NCBI RefSeq assembly: GCF_000716545.1
Contig: NZ_JNWZ01000044.1
Span: 60,604-124,603, forward strand
Reading direction: 5' to 3'
Length of the DNA stretch: 64,000 nt
Source: Kitasatospora phosalacinea
Lineage (GTDB): Bacteria; Actinomycetota; Actinomycetes; Streptomycetales; Streptomycetaceae
Of the stretch, positions 25,571 through 33,792 are shown piece by piece. The notes under the pieces are model-generated. The model made no database searches. It had not been told where the DNA came from and saw nothing but the letters and a program-made list of their open reading frames with translations. The position numbers and the translations under genes were made by a program. Position 1 is the first letter of the stretch. Each line of letters starts with the position of its first letter.

Positions 25571-26279
25571 AGCGGGAGGGCGCGGCCAGCAGCCGGGCGG
25601 CCAGGCGGGCCGAGGACGCGGGGTTCTGGCCGGTGTGCAGGTTGCGGTCGGAGGTGGTGAACGGCAGCAGCGGGAGGCGGCCCTTGACGTAGCGGGCGCC
25701 GTCGGCGCGCAGCCGGTCCTCCAGGTACCAGGGGGCCTTGCGGCCGAAGCCGCTGAGCTTCTCCTCGGTGGTGGAGAGCGCGGTCATCCGGTAGCCGGCG
25801 AAGGGCCAGGAGCCGTCCTCGTCGCGGGCGGCCAGCAGCGCGGCCGGGGCGTGGCACAGCAGCCCGAGCGGTTTGCCGGAGCGCAGCGCGCGGGTCAGCA
25901 GGGCGCCGGAGGCCGGGTCGTGCGACAGGTCCTCCATCGGGCCGTGGCCGCCGGGGTAGAAGACGGTGTCGAAGTCGTCCGGGTCGACGCCCTCCAGCGC
26001 GGCCGGGCGGGCCAGCTCCTCCCGGATCGAGCCGAGGTACGTGGCGACCTCGCGCAGCGTGCCGGGCAGCCCGGCGGTGCGGGACATGCTCCGGCGGTCC
26101 AGCGTCGGCGGCGTCCCGCCGGGCGTGGCCAGCGTGATCCGCCAGCCCGCCGAGACGAACTCCCGGTGCGGGACGGCGAGTTCCTCGCCCCAGAAGCCGG
26201 ACGGGTGCCGCGTCCCGTCCCGCAGCGTCCAGTGGTCGGCGGCGGAGACGACGAAGAGTGCTCGGCCGGGTGCTGCCAT
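25569..26279 (-). CDS. DJ-1/PfpI (Hsp31-like) family protein
   Basis: A 236-residue class I glutamine-amidotransferase-like protein of the Hsp31/glyoxalase III branch. The nucleophile elbow GLLCHAPAAL gives Cys142 and His143, with a Glu in GFWGEELAVP near residue 32 and YPGGHGPMEDL upstream of the elbow. Likely activity is glyoxalase III or protein deglycase/holding chaperone; the sequence alone does not separate these. Start ATG 26279. Confidence 0.87.
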   Translation of the reverse strand: MAAPGRALFVVSAADHWTLRDGTRHPSGFWGEELAVPHREFVSAGWRITLATPGGTPPTLDRRSMSRTAGLPGTLREVATYLGSIREELARPAALEGVDPDDFDTVFYPGGHGPMEDLSHDPASGALLTRALRSGKPLGLLCHAPAALLAARDEDGSWPFAGYRMTALSTTEEKLSGFGRKAPWYLEDRLRADGARYVKGRLPLLPFTTSDRNLHTGQNPASSARLAARLLAAPSR

Positions 26280-26403
26280 GTCCGTGCTCCAAGGGGGGTG
26301 AAGGGGCTGCCGGGTCGAAGCTACGGCCGGGCGGGCGGGTGCGGTCCGTGGCACGCCGGGGCCGGGAGGAGCGGGCGGGGCGGGCTCGGAAGGGTCGTCC
26401 GGT

Positions 26404-27645
26404 TCAGGCGTCGTGGCGGGCGGACAGCCAGGCGCGGTAGCGGCGCAGCGCCTTGCGCTGCTGCAACTGCTCGGCCAGCAGGGCCACGGCGGGGCGGGTG
26501 CGCGGTGCGGGGGAGCGGCCGTGGGCGAGGCGGCGCAGCTGGTGGCGGACCAGGGCCATGCTCGCGGCGGAGGCCAGTGCCTTGTCGGACCAGGTGACCG
26601 GGCGCAGGGCGTGCACCGCCTCGGTGCGGGCGCTCCAGCGGTGCGGGAGGTCGGGCGTGACGGCGAGCGCGGTGCCCAGGCCGACCACGGCGATGCCGTC
26701 CGCGAGGACCTGCTCGGCGCTCGCGCGCCGGGTGATGCCGCCGGTGAGCATCAGCGGCAGCGGGCTGGTGCGCACCAGGTCGGCCGCCAGGTCCAGGAAG
26801 TACGCCTCCCGGGAGCGGGTGCGCGCGTCGGCCGGGCGGCCGGTCATCGCGGGGCTCTCGTAGCTGCCGCCGGAGAGTTCGACCAGGTCGACGCCGAGCG
26901 GGGCGAGCCGGGCGATCACCTCGCGGGCGTCGTCGGTGTCGAAGCCGCCGCGCTGGAAGTCCGCGGAGTTCAGCTTGACCGCGACGGCGAAACCGGCCGG
27001 GACGGCGGCCCGGACGGCGCGCACCACCTCCAGCAGCAGTCCGGCGCGCCCGGCGGGGGAGCCGCCCCAGGCGTCGGTGCGGGTGTTGACCAGCGGGGAG
27101 AGGAACTGCGAGAGCAGGTAGCCGTGCGCGGCGTGGACCTCCACCCCGTCGAACCCGGCCTCGGCGGCGCGCCGGGCGGTGGTGGCGAACCGCTCGACGG
27201 TGGCGGCGATCTGTCCGGGCGTCATGGCGGTGGGCCGGCCGAAGCGCCCGCTGTGCCGGCCGAGGTCGACACCGCGGTCGGTGGGGCCCCAGACCACGCC
27301 GGGGAGCCCGGACGGGACCTGGCGCCCCGGGTGGTTGATCTGCATCCACGCCGCGCTGCCGCCGGACTTGGCGGCCCGGGCCCACTCGGCGAACGGCTCC
27401 AGCGGCGCCGCGCCGTCCAGCACCACACCGCCGGGGCCGGTGAGCGCCTCGGCGTGCACCATCACGTTGCCGGTGATCAGCAGCCCGCTGCCGCCGGCCG
27501 ACCAGGTGCGGTAGAGGTCGAACAGCCGCCGGTCGGGGAGTTGTCCAGGACCGGCCAGGTTCTCCTCCATCGCGGCCTTGGCGATCCGGTTGGGCAGCAC
27601 CGCGCCGGAGGCCAGGCGCAGCGGCGTGAACAGGTCGTCCGGCAT
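26404..27645 (-). CDS. Old Yellow Enzyme family NADH:flavin oxidoreductase
   Basis: A 413-residue FMN-dependent TIM-barrel ene-reductase-like protein. It begins MPDDLFTPLRLASGAVLPNRIAKAAMEENLA, the N-terminal pattern of OYE proteins, with GGAGGG before ATG 27645. GVEVHAAHGYLLSQFLSPLVNTR and a C-terminal phosphate-binding LMLTGGITRRASAEQVLADG are visible. Acts on an unsaturated carbonyl or nitro compound in the cytoplasm. The promoter region upstream is unusually AT-rich for the window, with a possible CACTCACA...TGTGAGCGGTG inverted repeat. Confidence 0.9.
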   Translation of the reverse strand: MPDDLFTPLRLASGAVLPNRIAKAAMEENLAGPGQLPDRRLFDLYRTWSAGGSGLLITGNVMVHAEALTGPGGVVLDGAAPLEPFAEWARAAKSGGSAAWMQINHPGRQVPSGLPGVVWGPTDRGVDLGRHSGRFGRPTAMTPGQIAATVERFATTARRAAEAGFDGVEVHAAHGYLLSQFLSPLVNTRTDAWGGSPAGRAGLLLEVVRAVRAAVPAGFAVAVKLNSADFQRGGFDTDDAREVIARLAPLGVDLVELSGGSYESPAMTGRPADARTRSREAYFLDLAADLVRTSPLPLMLTGGITRRASAEQVLADGIAVVGLGTALAVTPDLPHRWSARTEAVHALRPVTWSDKALASAASMALVRHQLRRLAHGRSPAPRTRPAVALLAEQLQQRKALRRYRAWLSARHDA

Positions 27646-27977
27646 CGGGAGACCCTCCTCGTTCTCGACCAGGATGTTTACAGCACTCACATTACCCACC
27701 TTAGACGGACGCTGTGAGCGGTGCAAACATCGGGGGTCTTGACGCCCGCCACCGCCGAGCGCGACGCACTGCCCTCCGCCGTCGCGGCCCGGCCCCGGCC
27801 GTCTTCAGGCGGTGGGCGGGTCGCGGGTGCGGGCGAGGGCGAAACTCCGTTGACGCGGCACCGGGCACCCGGTTCGCTGCTGCCCAACGACCGACGCGAC
27901 CGACGCGATCGACGCGATCGACCCGGCCGCTCCCGTCAGGGGGCGGGGCGGCCGCGCGTCCGAGGGGTGGAGCAGAC
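27646..27977. other. Divergent intergenic region with a 9-bp repeat
   Basis: This 332-bp gap separates the OYE gene and a GNAT gene. Near 27680-27720 is an AT-richer promoter-like patch with a rough inverted repeat (GCACTCAC and GTGAGCGGTGC). At about 27889-27923 a 9-bp unit GATCGACGC/GACCGACGC is repeated about four times. A GTG-started frame at 27721 ([15 protein letters not shown]) has moderate codon bias for ~30 codons and might be a remnant; I do not call it. Confidence 0.45.
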
Positions 27978-28601
27978 ATGGTGTACCGACTGGAGGGCCC
28001 GGTGCTGGAGGGCGGACTGGTGCGGCTGGAACCGCTGGAGCACCGGCACGCCGGGGAGTTGGCACGGGCGGCGGGGGAGAGCCGGGACAGCTACGGCTTC
28101 ACCTGGGTGCCGGAGCCGGACGGCGTCGCCGACTACATCGACGCCCAGCACGCCCGGGTCGCCACCGGCCGGCTCGCCCCGTACGCGCAGATCTCGCTGG
28201 CCACCGGCCGGGCCGTCGGCACCACCGCCTTCTGGGAGCCGCGCACCCTGCCGGACAGCGACGTCCTGTACGCCGTCGAGATCGGTTTCACCTGGCTCGC
28301 CGCGTCCGCCCAGGGCACCGGCATCAACGCCGAGTCCAAGCTGCTGCTGTTCCAGCACGCCTTCGAGCGGTGGAGCGTCAGCCGGGTCGACCTCAAGACC
28401 GACGCCCGCAACGAGCGCTCCCGCGCCGCCATCGCCGCCGTCGGCGCCCGCTTCGAGGGCGTCCTGCGCAAGTGGTCGCGCTCCTGGGCCCCCGGCGAGG
28501 ACGGCCGGCTGCGGGACGCCGCGATCTTCTCGATCACCGACGAGGAGTGGCCGCGGGCCAAGACCGCCCTCCGGGAGCGCGTCGCCCGCTACGGCCGCTG
28601 A
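27978..28601 (+). CDS. RimJ/RimL-type GNAT acetyltransferase
   Basis: A 207-residue GNAT of the RimJ/RimL (ribosomal protein N-acetyltransferase-like) branch: [17 protein letters not shown] at the start, [31 protein letters not shown] as motif A, and [25 protein letters not shown] as motif B. The ATG at 27978 fits the family N-terminus ([20 protein letters not shown]). Substrate unknown. Confidence 0.9.
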   Translation: MVYRLEGPVLEGGLVRLEPLEHRHAGELARAAGESRDSYGFTWVPEPDGVADYIDAQHARVATGRLAPYAQISLATGRAVGTTAFWEPRTLPDSDVLYAVEIGFTWLAASAQGTGINAESKLLLFQHAFERWSVSRVDLKTDARNERSRAAIAAVGARFEGVLRKWSRSWAPGEDGRLRDAAIFSITDEEWPRAKTALRERVARYGR

Positions 28602-28614
28602 CCCGGCGGCCGGC

Positions 28615-28716
28615 TCACTTCCCGTGCGGGGGAGGCGGGTTGGCCGGCCCGGGCGGCGGCGGGGGCGCGCCGCCGATCCCGGTCGGCTTGCCGGACGGAG
28701 CTTTCTGCGGTGCCAC
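28615..28716 (-). CDS. 33-residue Pro-rich small protein
   Basis: A short reading frame from GTG 28716 with an excellent ribosome site (GAGGAGGGGCAAC directly upstream). The peptide is MAPQKAPSGKPTGIGG followed by a Pro-rich tail ending PPPPHGK. It has no hydrophobic core. The strong ribosome site and good codon bias support translation; function unknown. It is convergent with the GNAT gene, ending 13 bp from its stop. It could be a non-coding coincidence. Confidence 0.5.
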   Translation of the reverse strand: MAPQKAPSGKPTGIGGAPPPPPGPANPPPPHGK

Positions 28717-29020
28717 GTTGCCCCTCCTCGATGCGGGCGGTGGCGGAGCGGGCCGCCGCCGGCGGGTGCGGTCAACGGCTGGATTCCCCGCGTGCGCCCG
28801 GCTGATGCGGTCGTGCATCCGTGCGCCGGGCACCGGCCGCCGACACCGGCCGGGTGGTGATCGGGCCGTACGCACGCGCCGGGTCGCACGCACGCACGGA
28901 TCGCCCTCACGCTCCGGGCGGTGCGGCCACGGGCGCGATCCGCGCACCCGTACGCCGGGCCCACCCCGCCCCCGTCCTCGACGCGCCGGTGCCGCGCCGG
29001 GACGGGGCCCTCGCCCCGCC
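28717..29020. other. Gene-free stretch
   Basis: About 300 bp between the small Pro-rich ORF and the PheRS-like gene, both on the minus strand. I see no convincing gene, repeat or hairpin terminator in it. Confidence 0.4.
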
Positions 29021-30256
29021 CTACCGGGGCTGAGCGGCGCCGCCCGCCGGGCCGGCGGCCCACTGGTGGACGGCGCCCTGGTGCAGGGCCGCGTAGACCC
29101 GGTCGCGCAGCGCGTTGGCCTCCGCGTCGGTGAGGGTGCGGTGCAGGTGCCGCAGGACGACCTTGACCAGCAGGTTGTGCTGGTCCGGGCGGGCCCCGAG
29201 GCGGGCCCGCGCCTGCGGGGGGAGCGCGTGGCAGGGGGTGGCGGAGAGGATCTCGACCGTCTCCACGCAGTCCGCGTCCGCGCCGAGGGCGTCCCGGACG
29301 CGGTCGCCGAGGTCCTCCGCCAGGTCGGCGCCGTCCACCGCCACGGACAGGTCGCGGCGGACCGCCGGCCGCGCCGAGACGGGCCGGTACGGGGCCAGGT
29401 CGGTGAGTTGGGCGGCGACGCCGGGCGCCGTGGAACGCAGCAGCCGGATGTCCGGGACGCCCTTGAGCAGCATCAGCACCCGGTCCAGGCCCATGCCGAG
29501 CGCCAGCCCGCTCCACTCCGGCCCCAGCCCGGCCCCGGCCAGCACCTCGGGGTGGGCGAGCCCGCACTCGGCGATCTCCACCCACTCGCCGCCGCCCCCG
29601 CCGCTGTTCCCGCCGCCGGGTCCGCCCCCGCTCCCGCCCTCGTTCCCGCCCGCCGCGACGTCCAGTTGGCGCCCCGCCAGGGTGTACGGGTGGACCCGCT
29701 CCTCGGTGCGGTACTCGGCGCCCGGCAGCAGCGCGCCCGCGAGCGCGGCGATCATCCCCGTCAGGTCCGCCGGACCGGCCGGGACCGGGCGGTGGGTCAG
29801 GTACCACAGGTCCAGCTGGTGCGGGGTGCCGCTGTGCAGCCGGTCGATGCTGTCGCGCCGGTACACCACGCCGGGGCAGACCAGCAGCACGCTCTCCGGC
29901 GCGTCCGCCCCCTCGGCCGCCAGCGCCCGCAGCGCGCCCGGCACCAGCGCGCTGGAGTGGCTGCGCAGCATCCGCCCCCCGTCGACGTACCGGGTGTAGC
30001 GGGCGTCCCGAGTGACGTCGTCCGCACGGTAGTTGAGGTGGTCGTAGTTGTCGGCGACGGTCACCACCCGCTCGCCCCGGTGCACCCGCACCGGGCAGCC
30101 CCAGCGCCCGGCCAGCGCCGCCACCGCGCGGTCGACGACCAGTTGCAGGGCGTGCGGCCCGGCGGCCGGATCGGTCAGGTCGCGGACGGCGAGATCACGG
30201 GCGAGCTGCTCGGGGGAGAGCAGGCGGACGGCGGCACGGGCAGGACGGACGGACAT
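29021..30256 (-). CDS. Stand-alone phenylalanyl-tRNA-synthetase-like protein
   Basis: A 411-residue protein combining a class II aminoacyl-tRNA synthetase core like PheRS alpha (VTVADNYDHLNYRADD, the dimer/motif region HLDLWYLTHR with preceding GVVYRRDSIDRLHSGTPHQ, and motif 3 GLALGMGLDRVLMLLKGVPDIR) with a C-terminal ferredoxin-fold anticodon-binding domain (RRDLSVAVDGADLAEDLGDRV to NLLVKVVLRHLHRTLTDAEANALRDRV). That single-chain layout is that of mitochondrial-type PheRS, not the bacterial alpha2-beta2 enzyme. A Gly/Ser linker interrupts the catalytic domain around residue 205. Probably a paralogue used for resistance or a specialised pathway; the role is inferred. Confidence 0.83.
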   Translation of the reverse strand: MSVRPARAAVRLLSPEQLARDLAVRDLTDPAAGPHALQLVVDRAVAALAGRWGCPVRVHRGERVVTVADNYDHLNYRADDVTRDARYTRYVDGGRMLRSHSSALVPGALRALAAEGADAPESVLLVCPGVVYRRDSIDRLHSGTPHQLDLWYLTHRPVPAGPADLTGMIAALAGALLPGAEYRTEERVHPYTLAGRQLDVAAGGNEGGSGGGPGGGNSGGGGGEWVEIAECGLAHPEVLAGAGLGPEWSGLALGMGLDRVLMLLKGVPDIRLLRSTAPGVAAQLTDLAPYRPVSARPAVRRDLSVAVDGADLAEDLGDRVRDALGADADCVETVEILSATPCHALPPQARARLGARPDQHNLLVKVVLRHLHRTLTDAEANALRDRVYAALHQGAVHQWAAGPAGGAAQPR

Positions 30257-30302
30257 GGCGGACTCCAGGCCAGGACGGAAGAGCGGATCGGGACGGGACG
30301 CA

Positions 30303-30323
30303 GGGGGGAGCACCACACCCCCC
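30303..30323 (-). promoter_or_regulatory. Hairpin in the leader of the PheRS-like gene
   Basis: GGGGGG and CCCCCC flank a 9-nt loop, about 50 nt upstream of the PheRS-like ATG and downstream of the leader ORF. Its position between leader peptide and gene is that of an attenuator or translation-control hairpin, but there is no U-tract. Confidence 0.35.
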
Positions 30324-30372
30324 GGCCCCTGGGCACGACCCGCCGCCGGGCCGAACCGATCCGCCGAACTCC

Positions 30373-30459
30373 CTACCGGCGCAACGGAACCCGCCCCCTG
30401 CGGCACCCATCGGGAGCCGGGGGGCCGGTAAATCGGCGAGAGATCGCTACGGCGGCCAT
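30373..30459 (-). CDS. Leaderless 28-residue leader ORF before the PheRS-like gene
   Basis: A minus-strand ATG at 30459 opens a 28-codon frame (MAAVAISRRFTGPPAPDG, then Cys/Arg-rich to a TAG at 30373). A -10-like TAGACT ends six bases before the ATG, so the transcript would start at or beside the ATG. It contains one Phe and several Arg, so it is not a classic Phe-rich attenuator peptide. Evidence is positional only. Confidence 0.38.
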   Translation of the reverse strand: MAAVAISRRFTGPPAPDGCRRGRVPLRR

Positions 30460-30564
30460 GACCGGAGTCTAGGCACCCCGCCGCCCCCGCCCGCAACACG
30501 TTTTCGACCCCGACCCGCACCTGTGGTTGGCTGGGGCCTCCGGACGACAGGAGCGGGGGCGGCG

Positions 30565-31269
30565 ATGACGGGGACGGATCCGACGGTGACGGAGTCGGCT
30601 GCCACGGAACCGACAGCGACGGAGCCGCCGGTGCCGGACGGCGGGGTCGGGCCGGCGTACGACGCGGTGGCGGAGCTGTACGCCAACCTGTTCCGCGGCG
30701 AACTCGGCGGCCGGGCGGGCGACCTGGCGGCGATCCGGCGACTGGCCGGCACGCCCGCCGTGGCGGAGCGCGGGCTGCCGGTGGGCGACCTCGGCTGCGG
30801 ACCGGGAGAGGCGACCGAACTGCTCGCCGGGCTCGGCGTCCGCACCTTCGGTCTCGACCTGTCGGCCGGCATGCTGGCCCAGGCCCGACTCGCCCACCCG
30901 GAACGGCCGTTCGTGCGGGGCTCGCTGACGGCGCTCCCGCTCGCCGACAGCAGCCTCGGGGCGGTCCTCGCCCGCTACTCGCTGATCCACTTCCCGCCCG
31001 CCGAACTCCCCACCGTGCTAGCCGAGTTGCACCGCGTGCTGACCCCGGGCGGGCAGCTGTACACCGGTTTCTTCGCCGCCGACCCCGCACTCGGCGACAC
31101 CGACTTCCCCGTCCCCTTCGACCACAAGGTCACCACCGCTCACCGCTGGCCGGTCGACGCCCTCGGCGCCCTCTTCCGCGAGGCCGGCTTCACCGAGACC
31201 GCCCGCACCCTGCGCGCCCCCGCCGAGGGCGAACGCTTCCCGCAGGGGACGCTGACGCTCACCGCGTGA
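30565..31269 (+). CDS. SAM-dependent methyltransferase
   Basis: A class I methyltransferase of ~234 residues. Motif I is VGDLGCGPGEATELLAGLGV, followed by GLDLSAGMLAQARLAHP, SLIHFPPAELPTVLAELHRVLTPGG and YTGFF. The N-terminal ~30 residues are a Thr/Glu/Ala-rich tail. I prefer ATG 30565 (MTGTDPTVTES); an upstream GTG-type start at 30523 is less likely. Substrate unknown. Its stop codon lies inside the first of two hairpin repeats. Confidence 0.88.
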   Translation: MTGTDPTVTESAATEPTATEPPVPDGGVGPAYDAVAELYANLFRGELGGRAGDLAAIRRLAGTPAVAERGLPVGDLGCGPGEATELLAGLGVRTFGLDLSAGMLAQARLAHPERPFVRGSLTALPLADSSLGAVLARYSLIHFPPAELPTVLAELHRVLTPGGQLYTGFFAADPALGDTDFPVPFDHKVTTAHRWPVDALGALFREAGFTETARTLRAPAEGERFPQGTLTLTA

Positions 31270-31296
31270 AACCCGTTGCGGAGCAAGGGAGTTCAC
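31266..31296. repeat. 31-nt imperfect hairpin element, copy 1
   Basis: GTGAAACCCGTTGC and GCAAGGGAGTTCAC are near-complementary arms (11 of 14) flanking a 3-nt loop. A related 31-nt element begins exactly 80 bp downstream. It overlaps the methyltransferase stop codon and could act as its terminator. Confidence 0.65.
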
Positions 31297-31345
31297 TCGC
31301 GACCGAGCACCGTGCTTCCCCCGCCGGGTCGTTGGCGATCCCGGC

Positions 31346-31376
31346 GTGAACCGCGCTGCCGCGCACGGGAGTTCAC
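31346..31376. repeat. 31-nt imperfect hairpin element, copy 2
   Basis: GTGAACCGCGCTGC and GCACGGGAGTTCAC flank a 3-nt loop. It is similar in sequence and identical in length to the element at 31266; both end in GGGAGTTCAC. The surrounding 31270-31568 stretch holds no convincing gene. Confidence 0.62.
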
Positions 31377-31568
31377 CTACCGTCGGCCGCCGGGTGCGGG
31401 CGTTCGAGGCCCCGCCGGGCGGCCCCGGTCTGTTCGGCCGGCGGCTCTCCGATCCGTCGGCCGAGCGGGGCTTCGTCCTCGGAGAGGGGGCGGCCGTGGC
31501 CGCAATCTGCCGTCCACCCCTGGCGATCCGCCCCGGAGAGTTCCGGCGAGCCCCGACGTTCCGCCCGC

Positions 31569-32393
31569 TCAGAGCGCTCCGGCGTCCAGGTCGTGCAGCA
31601 ACTCGGCGAGCAGGCGGCTCAGTTCGGCCGGGTGTTCCAGGTGCACGTCGTGGCCCGCGCCCGGCAGGCTGACCGCGCGGACCTCCGGGCGCAGCGCCAG
31701 CATCCGGTCCGTCTCGGCGGCCGGGATGATGCCGCGCCGGCCGAGCACCAGCAGGGTCGGGCAGGTCAGCGCGGCCCAGTCGGCCCAGTGGTCGCGGGCG
31801 GCCAGCGGGGCCAGCGACTCGACCATCACCTCGGTGTCGAAGCGCGGCCACCAGCCGTCCGGGCGCTGCTCCAGCCCGTCCGCCCACGCCTCGCCGACCG
31901 GGCCGCCGCCGAAGAACCCGACGGCGGCGGCCCGGTCCGGGAAGGGCAGCGGCCAGCCGCGCAGCATGCCGCCGACCTGCTCGGGGAGGCCGGGAGAGCG
32001 TCCGGCGGCGGCCTCCACCAGGGCCAGGGCGCCGAACCGGTCCGGGTGCGCGGCGGCGGCCAGCAGCGCGGTGTGGCCGCCGAGCGACTGCCCGACCAGC
32101 AGCGGCCGTTCGAGCCCGAGCCGGTCCGCGACGGCGAGCGCGTCGGCCACGTACGCGGCCCGGTCCACGCTCCCCGGACGGCGGGTGGAGCGCCCGTGCC
32201 CGCGCTGGTCGACCGCCACCACCCGGTGCGCGGGGGCCAGCGCCCCGGCCAGCGCGTCCCACTCGCCCGCGTGCCCGGCCAGCCCGTGCAGCAGCAGGAC
32301 CGGCCGCCCGGCCGGGTCGCCCGCCCAGTCCCGGCAGTGCAGTTCGACGCCCGCGCCGACGACCGTCCGCGCCTTCCAACCCGTACCCGCCAC
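31569..32393 (-). CDS. Alpha/beta hydrolase
   Basis: A 274-residue alpha/beta-hydrolase-fold enzyme: oxyanion region VLLLHGLAGHAGEWD, nucleophile elbow LVGQSLGGHTAL (catalytic Ser), then PTLLVLGRRGIIPAAETDRML and the terminal catalytic His in GAGHDVHLEHPAEL. GTG 32393 has GGGGAACG upstream and is followed by AGTGWKART. Probably an esterase or C-C hydrolase; substrate unknown. A ~215-bp gap with no gene separates it from the small ORF pair. Confidence 0.9.
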   Translation of the reverse strand: MAGTGWKARTVVGAGVELHCRDWAGDPAGRPVLLLHGLAGHAGEWDALAGALAPAHRVVAVDQRGHGRSTRRPGSVDRAAYVADALAVADRLGLERPLLVGQSLGGHTALLAAAAHPDRFGALALVEAAAGRSPGLPEQVGGMLRGWPLPFPDRAAAVGFFGGGPVGEAWADGLEQRPDGWWPRFDTEVMVESLAPLAARDHWADWAALTCPTLLVLGRRGIIPAAETDRMLALRPEVRAVSLPGAGHDVHLEHPAELSRLLAELLHDLDAGAL

Positions 32394-32610
32394 CCGTTCC
32401 CCCTCGTCGGCCCGGGCCGCCACGGGGCGGCGGCCTCGACGGGAGAGGATCGCACGCGGACCGGACCATGAACAACGCCGGCGGCCCCACGCCGCCCCGG
32501 CCCCGGCCTCCAGGGGCGCGCCCGCCGGGCCCGGACCCTCCTGCGGGCGTACGGAGCCGCCCGGCCCGCGCGACAGCACGGAGGCCCGACCGCCGTGCGC
32601 AGGAGGAACG

Positions 32611-32706
32611 ATGAGACGACGGACGCCGCCGGGGCTCGGAGCGGCGGTGGCGCTCTGCGTCGCGGTCATGTCCCGCGCGATCGGGGCCACCCTCGCGGGG
32701 TGGTGA
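32611..32706 (+). CDS. 31-residue hydrophobic peptide
   Basis: An ATG directly behind AGGAGGAACG opens a 31-codon frame: a basic start (MRRRTPPG) followed by a hydrophobic stretch (LGAAVALCVAVMSRAIGATLAGW). Its TGA shares a base with the ATG of the next gene (TGATG). The strong ribosome site and the coupling make it a real candidate small membrane peptide or a translational leader. Unknown family. Confidence 0.58.
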   Translation: MRRRTPPGLGAAVALCVAVMSRAIGATLAGW

Positions 32707-33071
32707 TGCCGGGCGACAGCGGCGTGCGGGAACGGGCGGACAGCGAGTGGCAGTTCCAGGAGACCGGTTCGAGCTTCGTCTCCACCGGGGTGCGCACCGG
32801 CACCGAACCGGTGGCCCGGCCGATGAACCGGTTCGGGCCGATCGAGGAGGCCCGCTGGGTGCTGGAGGGCCCCGGCCCCGCACACCCGGCGCTCCGGCCC
32901 GGCCGCCCGCCTGCCGCGACCACGACCACCCGGTCGACGACAGGCGCGGCCCAGGAGGAGACCCCGGAGTACCTGCCGACGTCGAAGGCGGAGAGCTGGG
33001 CCGCCTGGTACGACCGGGGCCCCGACACCGGCTACGTGCGGGTGATCCAGCCGCGGGCGCCGATCGGCTGA
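32706..33071 (+). CDS. Hypothetical protein coupled to a small peptide gene
   Basis: A 121-residue hydrophilic protein (MPGDSGVRERADSEWQFQETGSSFVSTG) with a Thr-rich middle (TTTTRSTTGAAQEE) and a C-terminal WAAWYDRGPDTGYVRVIQPRAP. No recognised domain, no signal peptide or membrane segment. Translation probably depends on the preceding 31-codon ORF (TGATG junction). Confidence 0.6.
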   Translation: MPGDSGVRERADSEWQFQETGSSFVSTGVRTGTEPVARPMNRFGPIEEARWVLEGPGPAHPALRPGRPPAATTTTRSTTGAAQEETPEYLPTSKAESWAAWYDRGPDTGYVRVIQPRAPIG

Positions 33072-33105
33072 CGGCGCGGCGCCCGCGCGGGCGGCCGACG
33101 GGCCG

Positions 33106-33783
33106 TCAGCCGTGCGGGTGGCGCACCACCAGCAGCGCTTCGACGTCCTGCGCCAGCGCCTCGTAGCGGTGCGGGACGTCCGCCGCCCAGGTGTGGTGCC
33201 CGCCGGGGGCGACCTCGACGGGCGCCTCCTCGGTGCCGACCAGCGCGGTGCCCGAGAGGACGACCAGGTGTTCCACCGTCCCCGGCGGGTGCGCCGCCGA
33301 GCGCCGCACCCCGTCCGGCCGGATCCGGACCCGGTAGGTCTCCGACACCGCCGCCGCGTCCTCGAACCGCTCCAGCAGCACGGCGTCCAGCACCCGCCCG
33401 GACACCGCCGGGCCTGGTGCCCGCCCCGCCGCACCCTCCCGGGCGGCCTGCTCGGGCGCCTGCAGCGCGGCGCTCAGGGGCAGGCCGAGCGCGGTGGTCA
33501 GCGCGTACAGCGTCTCCAGCGTGGGATTGCGCGAGCCGGACTCCAGCCCCGACAGGGTGGCCTTGCCGACGCCCGAACGCCGTGCCAGCTCCGAGAGCGA
33601 GAGGCCGCGGGCCGTGCGCAGTTCGCGCAGCCGCAGGCCGATCCGCGCCGAGAGCTCGGCACTCGCCGGAGCCGAGGCCGAGGTCGTGGCCGTGGTGGTA
33701 GCCGTCGCCCTCGGCGCCTTCACCGCCTCGGTCGCCGCCACGACCGCGGTGCTCGTCGAAACCGGTTGATCCGTTGCTCTCAC
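33106..33783 (-). CDS. XRE-family regulator with C-terminal cupin
   Basis: A 225-residue regulator: Ala/Thr-rich N-terminus, HTH_3 domain (LRELRTARGLSLSELARRSGVGKATLSGLESGSRNPTLETLYALTTALGLPL, about residues 52-103), then a small cupin (HPPGTVEHLVVLSGTALVG and GHHTWAADVPHRYEAL). The GTG at 33783 is the best start. It is divergent from the YbaK-family gene across a strong palindrome, so it probably regulates both in response to a small ligand bound by the cupin. Confidence 0.88.
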   Translation of the reverse strand: MRATDQPVSTSTAVVAATEAVKAPRATATTTATTSASAPASAELSARIGLRLRELRTARGLSLSELARRSGVGKATLSGLESGSRNPTLETLYALTTALGLPLSAALQAPEQAAREGAAGRAPGPAVSGRVLDAVLLERFEDAAAVSETYRVRIRPDGVRRSAAHPPGTVEHLVVLSGTALVGTEEAPVEVAPGGHHTWAADVPHRYEALAQDVEALLVVRHPHG

Positions 33784-33792
33784 GAGGTCTAT

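Noticed and set aside
27721..27977. Truncated gene starting [15 protein letters not shown]
   Set aside because: Codon bias fades after about 30 codons, and no family is recognisable; left as part of the intergenic description.
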